64,000 bases of DNA from Megascapheus bottae (Eukaryota > Chordata > Mammalia > Rodentia > Geomyidae): positions 1,178,001-1,242,000 of the forward strand of contig JANJXV010000154.1 of the NCBI GenBank assembly GCA_024803745.1. Direction: 5' to 3'. The notes under the pieces were generated by a model. That model was not told where the DNA came from and ran no database searches. It was given only the letters and a program-made list of their open reading frames with translations. Of this stretch, positions 47,450 through 61,055 are shown in pieces. The position numbers were made by a program, and so were the translations under genes. Each line of letters opens with the position of its first letter. Position 1 is the first letter of the stretch.

Positions 47450-50400
47450 CTACTGATTATGACGAATGAGGGAAACCACTGAGCCTAAGTTCCTTTGAGT
47501 CTGGCTTACTTCACTTAATATGATTTGTTCTAAGTCTTTCCATTTCCTGACAAATGGGGCGATGTCATTCTTTCTGACAGCAGCATAGAATTCCATTGTG
47601 TACAAATACCACAACTTGTTGATCCACTCATCAACTGAGGGACATCTGGGTTGGTTCCATATCTTTGCTATGGTGAATAGTGCTGCAATGAACATTGTTG
47701 TGCTAGTGGGTTTAGTATGCCCTTGTTTCTGGATTGTTGGGTAAATGCCAAGTACAGGAATTGCTGGGTCATAGGGGAGTTCTATGTTTAGCGTTTTGAG
47801 GCACTGCCGCACTGCTTTCCATAGTGGTTGAACGAGTTTGCACTCCCACCAACAGTGTAGTAGTGATCCCTCCTGGCCACATCCCCTCCAGCATCTGTTA
47901 TCATTCGTTTTCCTGATCCTGGCCATTCTAACTGGAGTTAGGTGGAATCTTAGACTTGTTTTGATTTGCATTTCTTTTATGACCAGAGATGTTGAGTATT
48001 TCTTCATGTGTCTATAGGCCATTTTTGTTTCTTTTTCAGAGAAGACTCTCTTTAAGTCTTTGGCCCATTTTGTAATGGGATGGGTGTTACTTTGGAGGTT
48101 AGTTTTGGAGTGATTCAATTTTTTGAGTTGTTGATATATTTTAGATATGAGGCCTTCTTCCGTTCTTTGGGTGGTGAAGATCTTCTCCCACTCTGTAGGC
48201 TTCCTGATTAGTTTACTAGCTATATCCGTTGCCATACAAAAGCTCTGCAGTTTAATGCAGTCCCACTTATCCAGCCTTTCTCTGATTTGTTGTGATTCTT
48301 GGTCCCTATTAAGAAAGTTTCGACCGGTACCAAGGAGGCCTAGTGTATCTCCTATTCCTTCCTGTAAACTTTTCAGTGTGTCAGCTTTTACCTCCACGTC
48401 TTTGATCCATTTGGAGTTAATTCTAGTGCAAGGGGACAAAGAAGGATCCAACTTTAGTTTTCTGCAGGTGTTTAACCAGTTCTGCCAGCACAACTTGTTG
48501 AAGAGGCTATCTTTCTTCCATTCTATTTTTTTGGCTCCCTGGTCAAAGATTAGGTGGCCATAGGTCTGTGGTTTAATATCTGGGTCCGCAGTTCTACTCC
48601 ATTGGACTTCAGGCCTGTTCTTGTGCCAGTACCAAGCTGTTTTGAGAATTATAGGTCTGTAATAGAGTCTAAAGTTTGAAATTGAAATTCCTCCATCGCT
48701 GTTCTTTCTGCTAAGAAGTGTTTTTGCTATACGGGGTCTTTTATTATTCCATATGAAATTTTGAATTGCCTCTTCTATTTCTTTAAAGAATGACATTGGG
48801 ATGTTGATGGGTATTGCATTGAATTTGTAGATAGCCCTTGGCAAGATTGTCATTTTCACAATGTTGATTCTTCCAATCCAGGAGCATGGGAGCTTTTTCC
48901 ATTTCCTTAGTTCTGCTTTAATTTCCTTTTTTAGGGTTTTAAAGTTTTCATCTAAACGGTCCTTTACATTCTTAGTTAAGCTAATTGCTAGGTACTTTAT
49001 TTTCTTTGAGGCTATTGTGAAAGGATTTTCTTTCCTGATTATTGCCTCGTTCCTCTCAGTGTTGGCGTAAAGTAAGGCAGTTGATTTGTGAGGGTTGATT
49101 TTATGGCCTGCTACCCTTCCAAAGCTTTGAATCAGCTCAAGGAGCTTGGGAGTAGAGTCTATAGGATTCTTTAAATACAGAATCATGTCATCTGCAAAGA
49201 GGGATAGTTTTATTTCCTCTTTCCCTACTTGGATCCCCTTTATGCTTGCTTCTTGCCTTATTGCACTGCCTAGGAATTCTAGTACTATGTTAAAAAGGAG
49301 TGGAGAGAGTGGGCATCCTTGTCTCGTTCCTGATTTTAGAGGGAATGGCTTTAGATTTTCACCATTAAGTATAATACTAGCAGTGGGTTTCTCATACACA
49401 GCCTTTATTACATTGAGAAATGTTCCATGGATTCCTAGTTTCTCCACATCTTTTAACATAAAGGGGTTTTGGATCTTGTCAAATGCCTTTTCCGCATCTA
49501 TTGAGACAATCATGTGATTTTATCCCTGCTCCTGTTGATGTGTTGAATTATATTAATTGATTTGTGTATGTTGAACCAGCTTTGCCTCCCTGTGATGAAT
49601 CCAGTTTGATCATAGTGTATATTTTTTTTTGATGAGTTGTTGTAGACGGTTGGCCAGTATTTTGTTGAGAAGTTTTGCATCGATGTTCATCAAAAAATGG
49701 GTCTATAGATCTCTTTCTTTGATGAATCTCTGTCTGGTTTGGGGATGAGGGATATGCTGGCTTCACAGAATCAGTTTAGTAAAGAACCTTCATTTTCAAT
49801 TTCGTTGAAGAGCTTGAGGAGTATTGGTGTGAGCTCTGCTTTGAAGACCTTATAGAATTCAGCTGTGAATCCATCTGGCCCTGGGCTCTTTTTAAGTGGA
49901 AGTTGTCTAATTTCCATTTCTATTTCAGAGCTTGAAATAGGCCTGTTGAGTTGGGTTAGCTCTTCTTGGTTCAGTGTGTGTATGTTAATATTGTCTAGGA
50001 ATTCATCCATTTCTTCTAGATTCTCAAATTTGTTGGCGTAAAGGTTTGAGAAGTATTCCCTCATGATATTCTGGATCTTGGTAATTTCTGTCGTGATATT
50101 ACCATTTTCATCTGCGATTTTGTTTATTTCGATATGCTCTCTTCTTTTTTGGTAAGATTCGCTAAGGGCTTGTCAATTTTGTTAATTCTTTCAAGAACCA
50201 ACTCCTTGTTTTGTTGATTCTTTGTATAGTTTTTTTTATTCCAAATCATTTAATTCTGCTTTGATTTTAATAATTTGCTTTCTCCTAATGGGTTTAGGGT
50301 TGGTTTGTTGCTCTTTTTCCAGGAGGTTAAAGTGAGACATTAACTAGTTGGTTTGCCATTTTTCCAACTTCCTGTTGTAGGCACTCCTCGCTATAAATTT

Positions 50401-51291
50401 TCCTGTGAGTACTGCCTTTGTTGTGTCCCTAAGGAGTTGATATTTGTGTGCTCCTTATTGTTAAATTTCATAAACAGTTGGATATCTGTTCTGATCTCTT
50501 CGATTACCCATTGTTTTTGATTCAACAATGTGTGGTTCAGTCTCCATGAGTTACAGGGTTTTCTTTGGTGGAGATGTGTGTTCAGCTCCAATTTGATGCC
50601 TTTATGGTCTGAAAGTGTGCATGGAATAATTTCAGTGTTTCTGAATCTGTCCAGGTTTGCTTTATGGCCTAAGATGTGGTCTATTTTGGAAAATGTTCCA
50701 TGTGCTGCTGAGAAAAACGTATATTGTGGTGTTATTGGGAGGAATATTCTGCAGATGTCTGTTAGATCTAGTTGGTCTATATAGTTGTTCAGTTCTAAGG
50801 TTTCTCTGTTGAGTTTTTGCCTTGTTGATCTGTCCATAGGTGAGAGTGGTGTGTTAAACTCACCAAAAATCACTGTATTTCGATCTATGTATGGTTTCAG
50901 TGTAAGTAAAGTTTGCTTGATGAAGTTTGGAGCTCCGGGATTGGGTGTGTAAATATTTAGGATTGTTATGTCTTCCGGGAGGAAAGATCCCTTTAGTAGT
51001 ATGTAGTAACCTTCTTTGTCTTTTCTTACTAATTTTCGTTTGAAGTCTATTGTATCTGATATGAGGATGGCAACTCTAGCCTGTTTATGGGGGCAGTTAG
51101 CTTGATAGAGTTTATTCCAACCTCTCACTTTCAAAAGATGATTGTTTTTGGGTAAGATGTGTCTCTCGAAGTCAGCAGAACGATGGCTCTTGCTTTTTGA
51201 TCCAACTAGACAACCTATGCCGTTTAATTGGAGAGTTAAGTCCATTGATATTGAGAGTTAGGATTGAGAGATATTTATTAGTTCCTACCAT
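47450..51291 (-). pseudogene. Unit 6 L1 ORF2, 687-codon open 3' part
   Basis: The longest open frame in the window, 687 codons (49513-47450). It covers the reverse transcriptase palm with intact Phe-Ala-Asp-Asp, the FIWN region, and the Cys-rich C-terminus to the natural stop. Upstream the frame is lost at the A-run deletion near 49517 shared by units 2-6, and again at a private one-base loss near 49693. The endonuclease is open in a shifted frame (51245-50391) with Gly-Glu-Phe-Asn, preceded by Phe instead of Val. Confidence 0.9.
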
Positions 51292-51522
51292 TTTTAAAAG
51301 CTTTTAGTAGGGCCTGTGTCTTGACAGTTCTTGTGGTCCTTAGATGGTATGCTGTTTAGTTGCCATTTCGTTCCCTATATTGCATTTATTTTGGTTTTCT
51401 ATGTATAGAGCATCTTTGAGAATTCTCTGTAGTGTTGGTTTTGTTTCGACATATTGTTGCAGCTTTTCCCTGGAATGGAATGTTTTTATTTTTCCCTCAG
51501 TTATGAATGAGAGCTTAGCTGG

Positions 51523-52523
51523 CTACAGTATTCTTGGTTGGTAGTTATTTGATATAAGGGCATGACATATATGCTTCCAGTCACTTCGTGCTTGCATGGT
51601 CTCTGCTGAGAAATCTGGGGTTATTCTGATTGGTTTGCCTTTGTAGGTTACTGATCCCTTTTCCCTGGCTGCCTTTAGGATCTTTCCTTTCGTTTCTATT
51701 GATCCAGTTCGGATCACAATGTGGCGGTGGGATGTTCTTTTCTGGTCAGGTCTGTTTGGGGTTCTAAAAGCTTCTCGTATCTGGATGGGCCTGCCCTTCT
51801 GGATATTTGGGAAATTCTCTGAGATGATTCCCTGAAGTATATTTCCAATACCATTGACCTCTTTCTCCACGCCCTCCTCAGTACCAACTAGCCTTAAATT
51901 AGGCTTCCTAATTGTATCTTGGACCTCCTGAAGCGCTCTCTCATATTTCCTAGATTTGGATTGACTCATTTTCTGTTCTTTATAATACCTAAATTATCAT
52001 CAGCCACGGAAATCCTCTCCTCTGCAATGTCTAACCTGCTATCAAAGCTATCTACTTTATTTTTCATCTCCCTTGCTTCTAATTGCTCACTTTTGATGCC
52101 TTGCATCCCTTGTTTTAGATCATGTATGGATTTCTTTATCTCTTTGATTTCCTTTTGAGTGGTTAGCTCAGTAGCTTTATTTTATTTGGACATTTGCTGG
52201 AGTTTGGTCACGTTTTTATTTGTGGATTCTTTGAATTCATCCATCTTTCTTTGAAAAACCTTTATTATGGCCTCCTTTATGGCTTCTTCTTTTTCACTTA
52301 TCACCTTGTTTTTGCTTTCCTCTTGTTCAGGTATGGCTTCCTCCATTATCTCTTTCTTTATATTTTCACATTTTTCATTAATGATGTTTATCAATTGCAT
52401 TTGTGTAGCAATTGGAAGACTCTCCTCTAGGTTTGCCAGTGACTGTTCCATTGTCTGTTTACATTGGGTGGGGGATGTTGTTTCTTGATTTGACATTTTT
52501 CTGGAGTTTCTTGTTCTGCCCAT
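51523..52523 (-). pseudogene. Unit 6 L1 ORF1, broken
   Basis: N-terminal 113 codons (52523-52182) end at a private TAA in the coiled-coil. The shared 4-bp loss lies near 51978. The RRM and C-terminal domain read at 51969-51523. Confidence 0.9.
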
Positions 52524-53186
52524 TTGAAAATGGGAGCAAGATTACTACTAAATACAATTATGGTTTTTCAGATATAACCAACCTAGACCTCTGTAGCTGG
52601 CAGACACTAGATGTTCACAAGTTTTGATTGGTATTATCACTCTTTCTTTTTGTGCACTTACAGACCAGCCTAATACAACCACTGATAAGCGATTTATACC
52701 CAAAACAATAAGCCTCTCAATCCAATCTCTATTGTCTTTAAGTCCCTCTGAGCCTAGAGAATAATTAACCACATACATATACAATATTGCTCAACAGCCA
52801 TCAAGTGTAGATCCGTGCAGTATAAGGGTTGAAAGATGAGCAGAGGTCCAGAGATAGAAAAAAAGAATGAGAGAGGTCAGGGGAGGTGCAAGAGGATTAA
52901 CGTAGGAGTGTAAGAATATTGTAGTAATGAAGAAAAGTTATAGCATAAGGATAACTGACATAAGTTGGTAAGTAGGTAGCATATTTGAGTACAAAGTTTG
53001 GAAAGTATTAGAATAAAACTTATGTGTTGCTGCACGACTAGCTCTTAGCCCAACCAGTGGCCTCACAGTGGACCATGGGATGGATCTGTTTTTCTTGTCT
53101 ACGTTGAGGGAAAGGGGTATTTCACAAGATGCAGAAGCGAAGATTTCAGAAGCAAATGCTGTGAGTGAATTAGCTCGTAAAAAGCA

Positions 53187-53392
53187 TTTTTATTTTCTTT
53201 TATCTTTCTGCCAGTCTTGGGGCTTGAATTCAGGGCCTGAGCACTGTCCTCGGGTTTTCTCAAGTCTAGCCCTCTGCCACTTGAGCCACAGTGCCACATC
53301 TAGATTTTCTATCTATGTGGTACTGAGCAATCAAACCCAGATCTTTATGGATGCTAGGCAAGCACTCTACCACTATGCCAAACTCTCAACCC
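53187..53392 (-). mobile_element. Unit 6 SINE-a (ID dimer)
   Basis: Same insertion and orientation as in the other units. Confidence 0.85.
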
Positions 53393-53620
53393 TGACATAG
53401 TAATTATAAAGTCATCATCATCATATCCAAATATCCTTTCTCCTACAAAGAATGAACACTTAACTGTATCTAATGCTTTTTTTTTAATTTCACTAATTCT
53501 TCTGTGTTTTTCCCTCTTGCATTTTTTACACATGACAGCAAAGCTAATCATCAGGAAAAAATTGATTAGGATACAGAAACCTAATAATATCCTAGTAGAT
53601 TGACGTCAAAAATATGTGCA

Positions 53621-53821
53621 AGATGCCCTGTGTGTTTGACCTAGTGGGAGAGTCCTTGGCTACCAAGCAGTAAGCCTCAGGTTTGATTCCTCATTACCAC
53701 ATACATAGAAAACGCTGCAAGTGGTGCTGTGGCTCGGTGGGACAGCTAAAGCCTAAAGAAAGCCCAAGAACAATGTTCACACTCTGAGGTCAAGTCCCAA
53801 GACTAGCAAAAACAAAAAGAA
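53621..53821 (+). mobile_element. Unit 6 SINE-b (ID dimer)
   Basis: Same insertion and orientation as in the other units. Confidence 0.85.
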
Positions 53822-54865
53822 TTCGACAAGGGGCAAAATGCAGGCAGAGAAGGCACTGTGAAGCAAATGTTTTGTAAAGGATGAGGGCAATATTGACCCT
53901 TAAGTTTGGATCTTACCTAAGAAAGGCTCCTTGAGCCTGAGACCAGACTGGTAGTTGGGCCTAGTGGAAGACATTGGGATTGGACAAATAAGGTGTGCTG
54001 TATACTACATCCACATGTATATTGTGAGATTGGAGGAGAGATTCAGCCTCCAGTATGTCTTTGGTGAGGTCTTTTGTGAGCAAGGATCTTTGGTCATTGT
54101 GCCCTGAAATGTGACCCTGCCTCCCTCACAATGGAACAGAATATGGAACCCTGGTAACCAAGCCACTGTAACTAACAACCAGCTCAAGCCAGCTCACTTG
54201 GCCTGTGGCTCAGGAGGAAGAAAGATGTTGCTGTGCTGTTGCCAAAGGTCAGGAAACTCGAGTCTCAGGCATGGTAGTTGTGGATGTCTTACTCGAAGAT
54301 GTACATGCTAGATCATTGCCAAGCCACAAATCCAGTATAACAGAACTTTCTCTAAGAAGATGGCCAGGAAAATCCAGGGCAACCAGATGAGGTAAATTTC
54401 TAAGAAGAAATGTATTTGACCCCATCATCCTCCCCACACACTACAACTTTCTTTGTTTTCATTTTTTTATTGTAATTAGTAAAAGGGTTAGATGATATTT
54501 GCCAGATAGAAGGTGCATTAATTCACATACATTGATACCCTTTCACATGTCTTGGTACCCATTTCCCTCCAACCCCACACCCCCCACCTGTCTTGGTTTT
54601 CCCCCCTTCCCTATCAAATTTCAAATATCCAAATACAAATAAATTCAATATATCAGATAACCAAGTGAGATACTATACCAATATGGGATAACCAAGGGAC
54701 AGCAAGCGAGATGACAGACAACATAGTACATTAAGGACAACAATCATTCATTAAATGGCTTTTGTGTCAATATCCTGGAGGTCCTTTCAATTAGCTTCAC
54801 ATTATATGGCCTTATATATGGCCTTTTGCTCTATCGACAATCTCTGCTAGTAGAGCCCAAGGTTT

Positions 54866-57800
54866 CTACTGATTATGACGAATGAGGGAAACCACTGAGC
54901 CTAAGTTCCTTTGAGTCTGGCTTACTTCACTTAATATGATTTGTTCTAAGTCTTTCCATTTCCTAACAAATGGGGCGATGTCATTCTTTCTGACAGCAGG
55001 TTAGAATTCCATAGTGTACAAATACCTCAATTTGTTGATCCACTCATCAACTGAGGGACATCTGGGTTGGTTCCATATCTTTGCTATGGTGAATAGTGCT
55101 GCAATGAACATTGTTGTGCTAGTGGGTTAATATGCCCTTGTTTCTGGATTGTTGGGTAAATGCCAAGTAGTGGAATTGCTGGGTCATAGGGGAGTTCTAT
55201 GTTTAGCCTTTTGAGGCACTGCCACACTGCTTTCCATAGTGGTTGAACGAGTTTGCACTCCCACCAACAGTGTAGTAGTGATCCCTCCTGGCCACATCCC
55301 CTCCAGCATCTGTTATCATTCGTTTTCCTGATCCTGGCCATTCTAACTGGAGTTAGGTGGAATCTTAGACTTGTTTTGATTTGCATTTCTTTTATGACCA
55401 GAGATGTTGAGCATTTCTTCATGTGTCTATAGGCCATTTTTGTTTCTTCTTCAGAGAAGACTCTCTTTAAGTCTTTGGCCCATTTTGTAATGGGATGGGT
55501 GTTCCTTTGGAGGTTAGTTTTGGAGTGATTCAATTTTTTGAGTTGTTGATATATTTTAGATATGAGGCCTTCTTCCGTTGTTTGGGTGGTGAAGATTTTC
55601 TCCCACTCTGTAGGCTTCCTGATTAGTTTACTAGCTATATCCGTTGCCATACATAAGCTCTGCAGTTTAATGCAGTCCCACTTATCCAGCCTTTCTCTGA
55701 TTTGTTGTGATTCCTGGTCTTTATTAAGAAAGTTTCGACCTGTACCAAGGAGGCCTAGTGTATCTCCTATTCCTTCCTGTAAACTTTTCAGTGTGTCAGC
55801 TTTTACCTCCAGGTCTTTGATCCATTTGGAGTTAATTCTAGTGCAAGGTGAAAAATAAGGATCCAAGTTTAGCTTTCTGCAGGTGCTAAACCAGTTCTGC
55901 CAGCACAACTTGTTGAAGAGGGTATCTTTCTTCCATGCTATTTTTTTGGCTTCCTTGTCAAAGATTAGGTGGCCATACGTTTGTGGTTTAATATCTGGGT
56001 GCGCAGTTCTATTCCATTGGACTTCAGGCCTGCTCTTGTGCCCGTACCAAGCTGTTTTGAGAATTATAGCTCTGTAATAGAGTCTAAAGTTTGAAATTGA
56101 AATTCCTCCATCGCTGTTCTTTCTGCTAAGAAGTGTTTTTGCTATACGGGGTCTTTTATTATTCCATATGAAATTTTGAATTGCCTCTTCTATTTCTTTA
56201 AAGAATGACATTGGGTTGTTGATGGGTATTGCATTGAATTTGTAGATAGCCCTTGGTAAGATTGTAATTTTCACAATGTTGATTCTTCCAATCCAGGAGC
56301 ATGGGAGCTTTTTCCATTTCCTTAGTTCTGCTTTAATTTCCTTTTTTAGGATTTTAAAGTTTTCATCTAAACGGTCCTTTACATTCTTAGTTAAGCTAAT
56401 TCCTAGGTACTTTATTTTCTTTGAGGCTATTGTGAAAGGAGTTTCTTTCCTGATTATTGCCTCGTTCCTCTCACTGTTGGCGTAAAGGACGGCAGTTGAT
56501 GTGTGAGGGTTGATTTTATGGCCTGCTACCCTTCCAAAGCTATGAATCAGATCAAGGAGCTTGGGAGTAGAGTCTATAGGATTCTTTAAATACAGAGTCA
56601 TGTCATCTGCAAAGAGGGATAGTTTTATTTCCTCTTTCCCTACTTGGATCCCCTTTATGCTTGCTTCTTGCCTTATTGCACTGCCTAGGAATTCTAGTAC
56701 TATGTTAAAAAGGAGTGGAGAGAGTGGACATTATTTTCTCGTTCCTGATTTTAGAGAGAATGGCTTTAGATTTTCACCATTAAGTACAATACTAGCAGTG
56801 GGTTTCTCATACACAGCCTTTATTACATTGAGAAATGTTCCATGGATTCCTAGTTTCTCCACATCTTTTAACATAAAGGGGTTTTGTATCTTGTAAAATG
56901 CCTTTCCACATCTATAGAGACATTCATGTGAGTTTTGTCTTTGCTCCTGTTGATGTGTCGAATTATATTAATTGATTTGTCTATGTTGAACCAGCTTTGC
57001 CTCCCTGTGATGAATCCAGTTTGATCATAGTGTATAATTTTTTTGATGAGTTGTTGTAGACGATTGGCCAGTATTTTGTTGAGAAGTTTCGCTTTGATGT
57101 TCTTCGAAGAAATGGGTCTATAGTTCTCTTTCTTTGATGAATCTCTGTCTGGTTTGGGAATGAGGGATATACTGGCTTCACAGAATGAGTTTGGTAAAGA
57201 ACCTTCATTTTCAATTTCGTTGAAGAGCTTGAGAAGTATTGGTGTGAGCTCTGCTTTGAAGACCTTATAGAATGCAGCTGTGAATCCATCTGGCCCTGGG
57301 CTCTTTTTAAGTGGAAGTTGTCTAATTTCCATTTCTATTTCAGAGCTTGAAATAGGCCTGTTGAGTTGGGTTAGCTTTTCTTGCTGCAGTGTGGGTATGT
57401 TAATATTGTCTAGGAATTCATCCATTTCTTCTAGATTCTCAGATTTGTTGGCGTAAAGGTTTGAGAAGTATTCCCTCATGATATTCTGGATCTTGGTAAT
57501 TTCTGTCGTGATATTACCATTTTCATCTGCGATTTTGTTTATTTCTATATGCTCTCTTCTTTTTTTGGTAAGATTTGCTAAGGGCTTGTCAATTTTGTTA
57601 ATTCTTTCAAGAACCAACTCCTTGTTTTGTTGATTCTTTCTATAGTTTTTTTTATTCCAAATCATTTAATTCTGCTTTGATTTTAATAATTTGCTTTCTC
57701 CTAATGGGTTTAGGGTTGGTTTGTTGCTCTTTTTCCAGGAGGTTAAGGTGAGACATTAACTAGTTGGTTTGCCATTTTTCCAACTTGCTGTTGTAGGCAC

Positions 57801-58705
57801 TCAGCGCTATAAATTTTCCTCTGAGTACTGCCTTTGTTGTGTCCCTAAGGAGTTGATATTTGTGTGCTCCTTATTGTTAAATTTCATAAACAGTTGGATA
57901 TCTGTTCTGATCTCTTCGATTACCCATTGTTTTTGATTCAACAATGTGTTGTTCAGTTTCCATGAGTTACAGGGTTTTCTTTGGTGGAGATGTGTGTTCA
58001 GCTCCAATTTGATGCCTTTATGGTCTGAGAGTGTGCATGGAATAAATTCAGTGTTTCTGAATCTGTCCAGGTTTGGTTTATGGCCTAAGATGTGGTCTAT
58101 TTTGGAAAATGTTCCATATGCTGCTGAGAAAAAAGTATATTGTGGTGTTACTGGGTGGAATATTCTCCAGAAGTCTGTTACATCTAGTCGGTCTATATAG
58201 TTGTTCAGTTCTAAGTTTTCTCTTTTGAGTGTTTGCCTTGTTGATCTGTCCATAGGTGAGAGTGGTGTGTTAAACTCACCAACAATCACTCTATTTCGAT
58301 CTATGTATGGTTTCAGTGTAAGTAAAGTTTGCTTGATGAAGTTTGGAGCTCCGGGATTGGGTGTGTAAATATTTAGGATCGTTATATCTTCCTGGAGGAA
58401 AGATCCCTTTAGTAGTATGTAGTAACCTTCTTTGTCTTTTCTTACTAATTTTAGTTTGAAGTCTATTGTCTGATATGAGGATGGCAAATCCAGCCTGTTT
58501 ATGGGGGCAGTTAGCCTGATAGAATTTATTCCAACCTTTCACTTTCAAAAGATGATTGTTTTTGGGTAAGATGTGTCTCTTGAAGACAGCAGAACGATGG
58601 CTCTTGCTTTTTGATCCAACTACACAGCCTATGCCGTTTAATTGGAGAGTTAAGTCCATTGATATTGAGAGTTAGGATTGAGAGATATTTATTAGTTCCT
58701 ACCAT
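54866..58705 (-). pseudogene. Unit 7 L1 ORF2, broken
   Basis: Endonuclease in two overlapping frames (58659-58291 and 58487-57807) because of a private 2-bp loss near 58470. The metal-binding box reads Gly-Glu-Phe-Asn as in the other units. A 265-codon piece (57665-56868) runs in frame across the site where units 2-6 lost a base, then shifts in the short stretch just above 56884. The stop shared with unit 4 follows near 56734, then 505 open codons (56601-55084) differing from unit 4 at 7 residues. The end shows the one-base loss of units 4 and 5. Confidence 0.9.
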
Positions 58706-58934
58706 ATTTAAAACCTTTTAGTAGGGCCTGTGTCTTGACAGTTCCTGTGGTCCTTAGATGGTATGCTGTTTAGGTGCCATTTCTTTCCCTATAATGCATT
58801 TATTTTGGTTTTGTATGTATAGAGCATCGTTGAGAATTCTCTGTAGTGTTGGTTTTGTTTCGACATATTGTTGCAGATTTTCCCTGGAATGGAATGTTTT
58901 ATTGTTCCCTCAGTTTGAATGAGAGCTTAGCTGG

Positions 58935-59935
58935 CTACAGTATTCTTGGTTGGTAGTTATTTGATTTAAGGGCATGACATATATGCTTCCAGTGACTTCA
59001 GGCTTGCATGGTCTCTGCCGAGAAATCTGGGGTTATTCTGATTGGTTTGCCTTTATAGGTTACTGATCCATTTTCCCTGGCTGCCTTTAGGATCTTTCCT
59101 TTCGTTTCTATTGATCCAGTTCTGATCACAATGTGGCGGTGGGATGTTCTTTTCTGGTCAGGTCTGTTTGGGGTTCTAAAAGCTTCTCGTATCTGGATGG
59201 GCCTGCCCTTCTGGATATTTGGGAAATTCTCTGAGATGATTCCCTGAAGTATATTTCCAATACCATTGACCTCTTTCTCCACGCCCTCCTCAATACCAAC
59301 TAGCCTTAAATGAGGCTTCCTAATTGTATCTTGGACCTCCTGAAGCGCTCTCTCATATTTCCTCGATTTGGATTGACTCATTTTCTGTACTTTATAATAC
59401 CTAAATTATCTTCAGCCCCGGAAATTCTCTCCTCTGCATTGTCTAACCTGCTATCAAAGCTATCTACTTTATTTTTCATCTCCCTTGCTTCTAATTGCTC
59501 ACTTTTTATGCCTTGCGTCTCTTGTTTTAGATCATGTATGGATTTCTTCATCTCCTTGATTTCCTTTTGAGTGGTTAGCTCAGTAGCTTTATTTTCTTTG
59601 GACATTTGCTGGAGTTTGGTCACGTTTTTATTTGTGGATTCTATGAATTCATCCATCTTTCTTTGAAAAACCTTTATTATGGCCTCCTTTATGGCTTCTT
59701 CTTTTTCACTTATCCCCTTGTTTTTGCTTTCCTCTTGTTCAGCTATGGCTTCCTCCATTATCTCTTTCTTTATATTTTCACATTTTTCATTAATGATGTT
59801 TATCAATTGCATTTGTCTAGCAATTGGAAGACTCTCCTCTAGGTTTGCCAGTGACTGTTCCATTTTCTATTTACATTGGGTGGGTGTTGTTGTTTCTTGA
59901 TTTGACATTTTTCTTGAGTTTCTTGTTCTGCCCAT
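58935..59935 (-). pseudogene. Unit 7 L1 ORF1, broken at three places
   Basis: A private TAG lies about 23 codons after the start, just before Met-Glu-Gln-Ser (59863). The shared 4-bp loss is near 59390. A private TGA replaces the Arg of the Ala-Arg-Ser-Asp-Trp motif near 58998, cutting the C-terminal domain. The most decayed ORF1 in the array. Confidence 0.9.
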
Positions 59936-60598
59936 TTGAAAATGGGAGCAAGATTACTACTAAATACGATTATAGTTTTTCAGATATAACCAACCTAGAC
60001 CTGTGTAGCTGGCAGAAACTAGATGTTCACAAGTTTTGATTGGTATTATCACTCTTTCTTTTTGTGCACTTACAGACCAATCTAATACAACCACTGATAA
60101 GCGATTTATACCCAAAACAATAAGCCTCTCAATCCAATCTCTATTGTCGTTAAGTCCCTCTGAGCCTAGAGAATAATTAACCACCGACATATACAATATT
60201 GCTCAACAGCCATCAAGTGTAGATCCGTGCAGTATAAGGGTTGAAAGACGAGCAGAGGTCCAGAGATAGAAAAAAAGAATGACAGAGGTCAGGGGAGGTG
60301 CAAGAGGATTAACGTAGAAGTGTAAGAATATTGTAGTAATGAAGAAAAGTTATAGCATATGGATAACTGACCTAAGTTGGTAAGTATGTAGCATATTTGA
60401 GTACAAAGTTTGGAAAGTATTAGAATAAAACTTATGTGTTGCTGCACGACTAGCTCTTAGCCCAACCAGTGGCCTCACAGTGGACCATGGGATGGATCTG
60501 TTTTTTTTGTCTACGTTGAGGAAAAGCGGTATTTCACAAGATGCAGAAACGAAGATTTCAGAAGCAAATGCTGTGAGTGGATTAGCTCATAAAAAGCA

Positions 60599-60804
60599 TT
60601 TTTATTTTCTTTTATCTTTCTGCCAGTCTTGGGGCTTGAATTAAGGGCCTGAGCACTGTCCTGGGGTTTTCTCAAGTCTAGCCCTCTGTCACTTGAGCCA
60701 CAGTGCCACATCTAGATTTTCTATCTATGTGATACTGAGCAATCAAACCCAGATCTTCATGGATGCTAGGCAAGCACTCTACCACTATGCCAAACTCTCA
60801 ACCC
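60599..60804 (-). mobile_element. Unit 7 SINE-a (ID dimer)
   Basis: Same insertion and orientation as in the other units, more diverged. Confidence 0.85.
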
Positions 60805-61055
60805 TGACATAGTAATTATAAAGTCATCATCATCATCATCATCATCATCATAATCATCATATCCAAATATCTTTTCTCCTACAAAGAATGAACACTTAAC
60901 TGTGTCTAATGCTTTTTTTAATTTCACTAATTCTTCTGTGTTTTTCCCTCTTGCATTTTTTACACTTGACAGCAAAGCTAATCATCAGGAAAAAAATGAT
61001 TAGGATACAGAAACCTAATAATATCCTAGTAGATTGACGTCAAAAATATGTGCAA

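Larger units (their letters stand above)
47031..54447 (-). mobile_element. Array unit 6 (complete)
   Basis: 7417 bp. ORF2 47450-51291, ORF1 51523-52523, 5' segment 52524-54447. A mosaic: its thumb-like region shares variants with units 4 and 7, while its last about 450 bp of ORF2 follows the unit 2/3 type. Its poly(A) signal is AATGAA. Confidence 0.92.
52524..54447. other. Unit 6 5' segment
   Basis: Same layout as the other units, with the shortest (TCA)n (4 repeats, 53412-53423). Carries 'aagatggccagg' near 54357, shared with unit 3. Confidence 0.6.
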
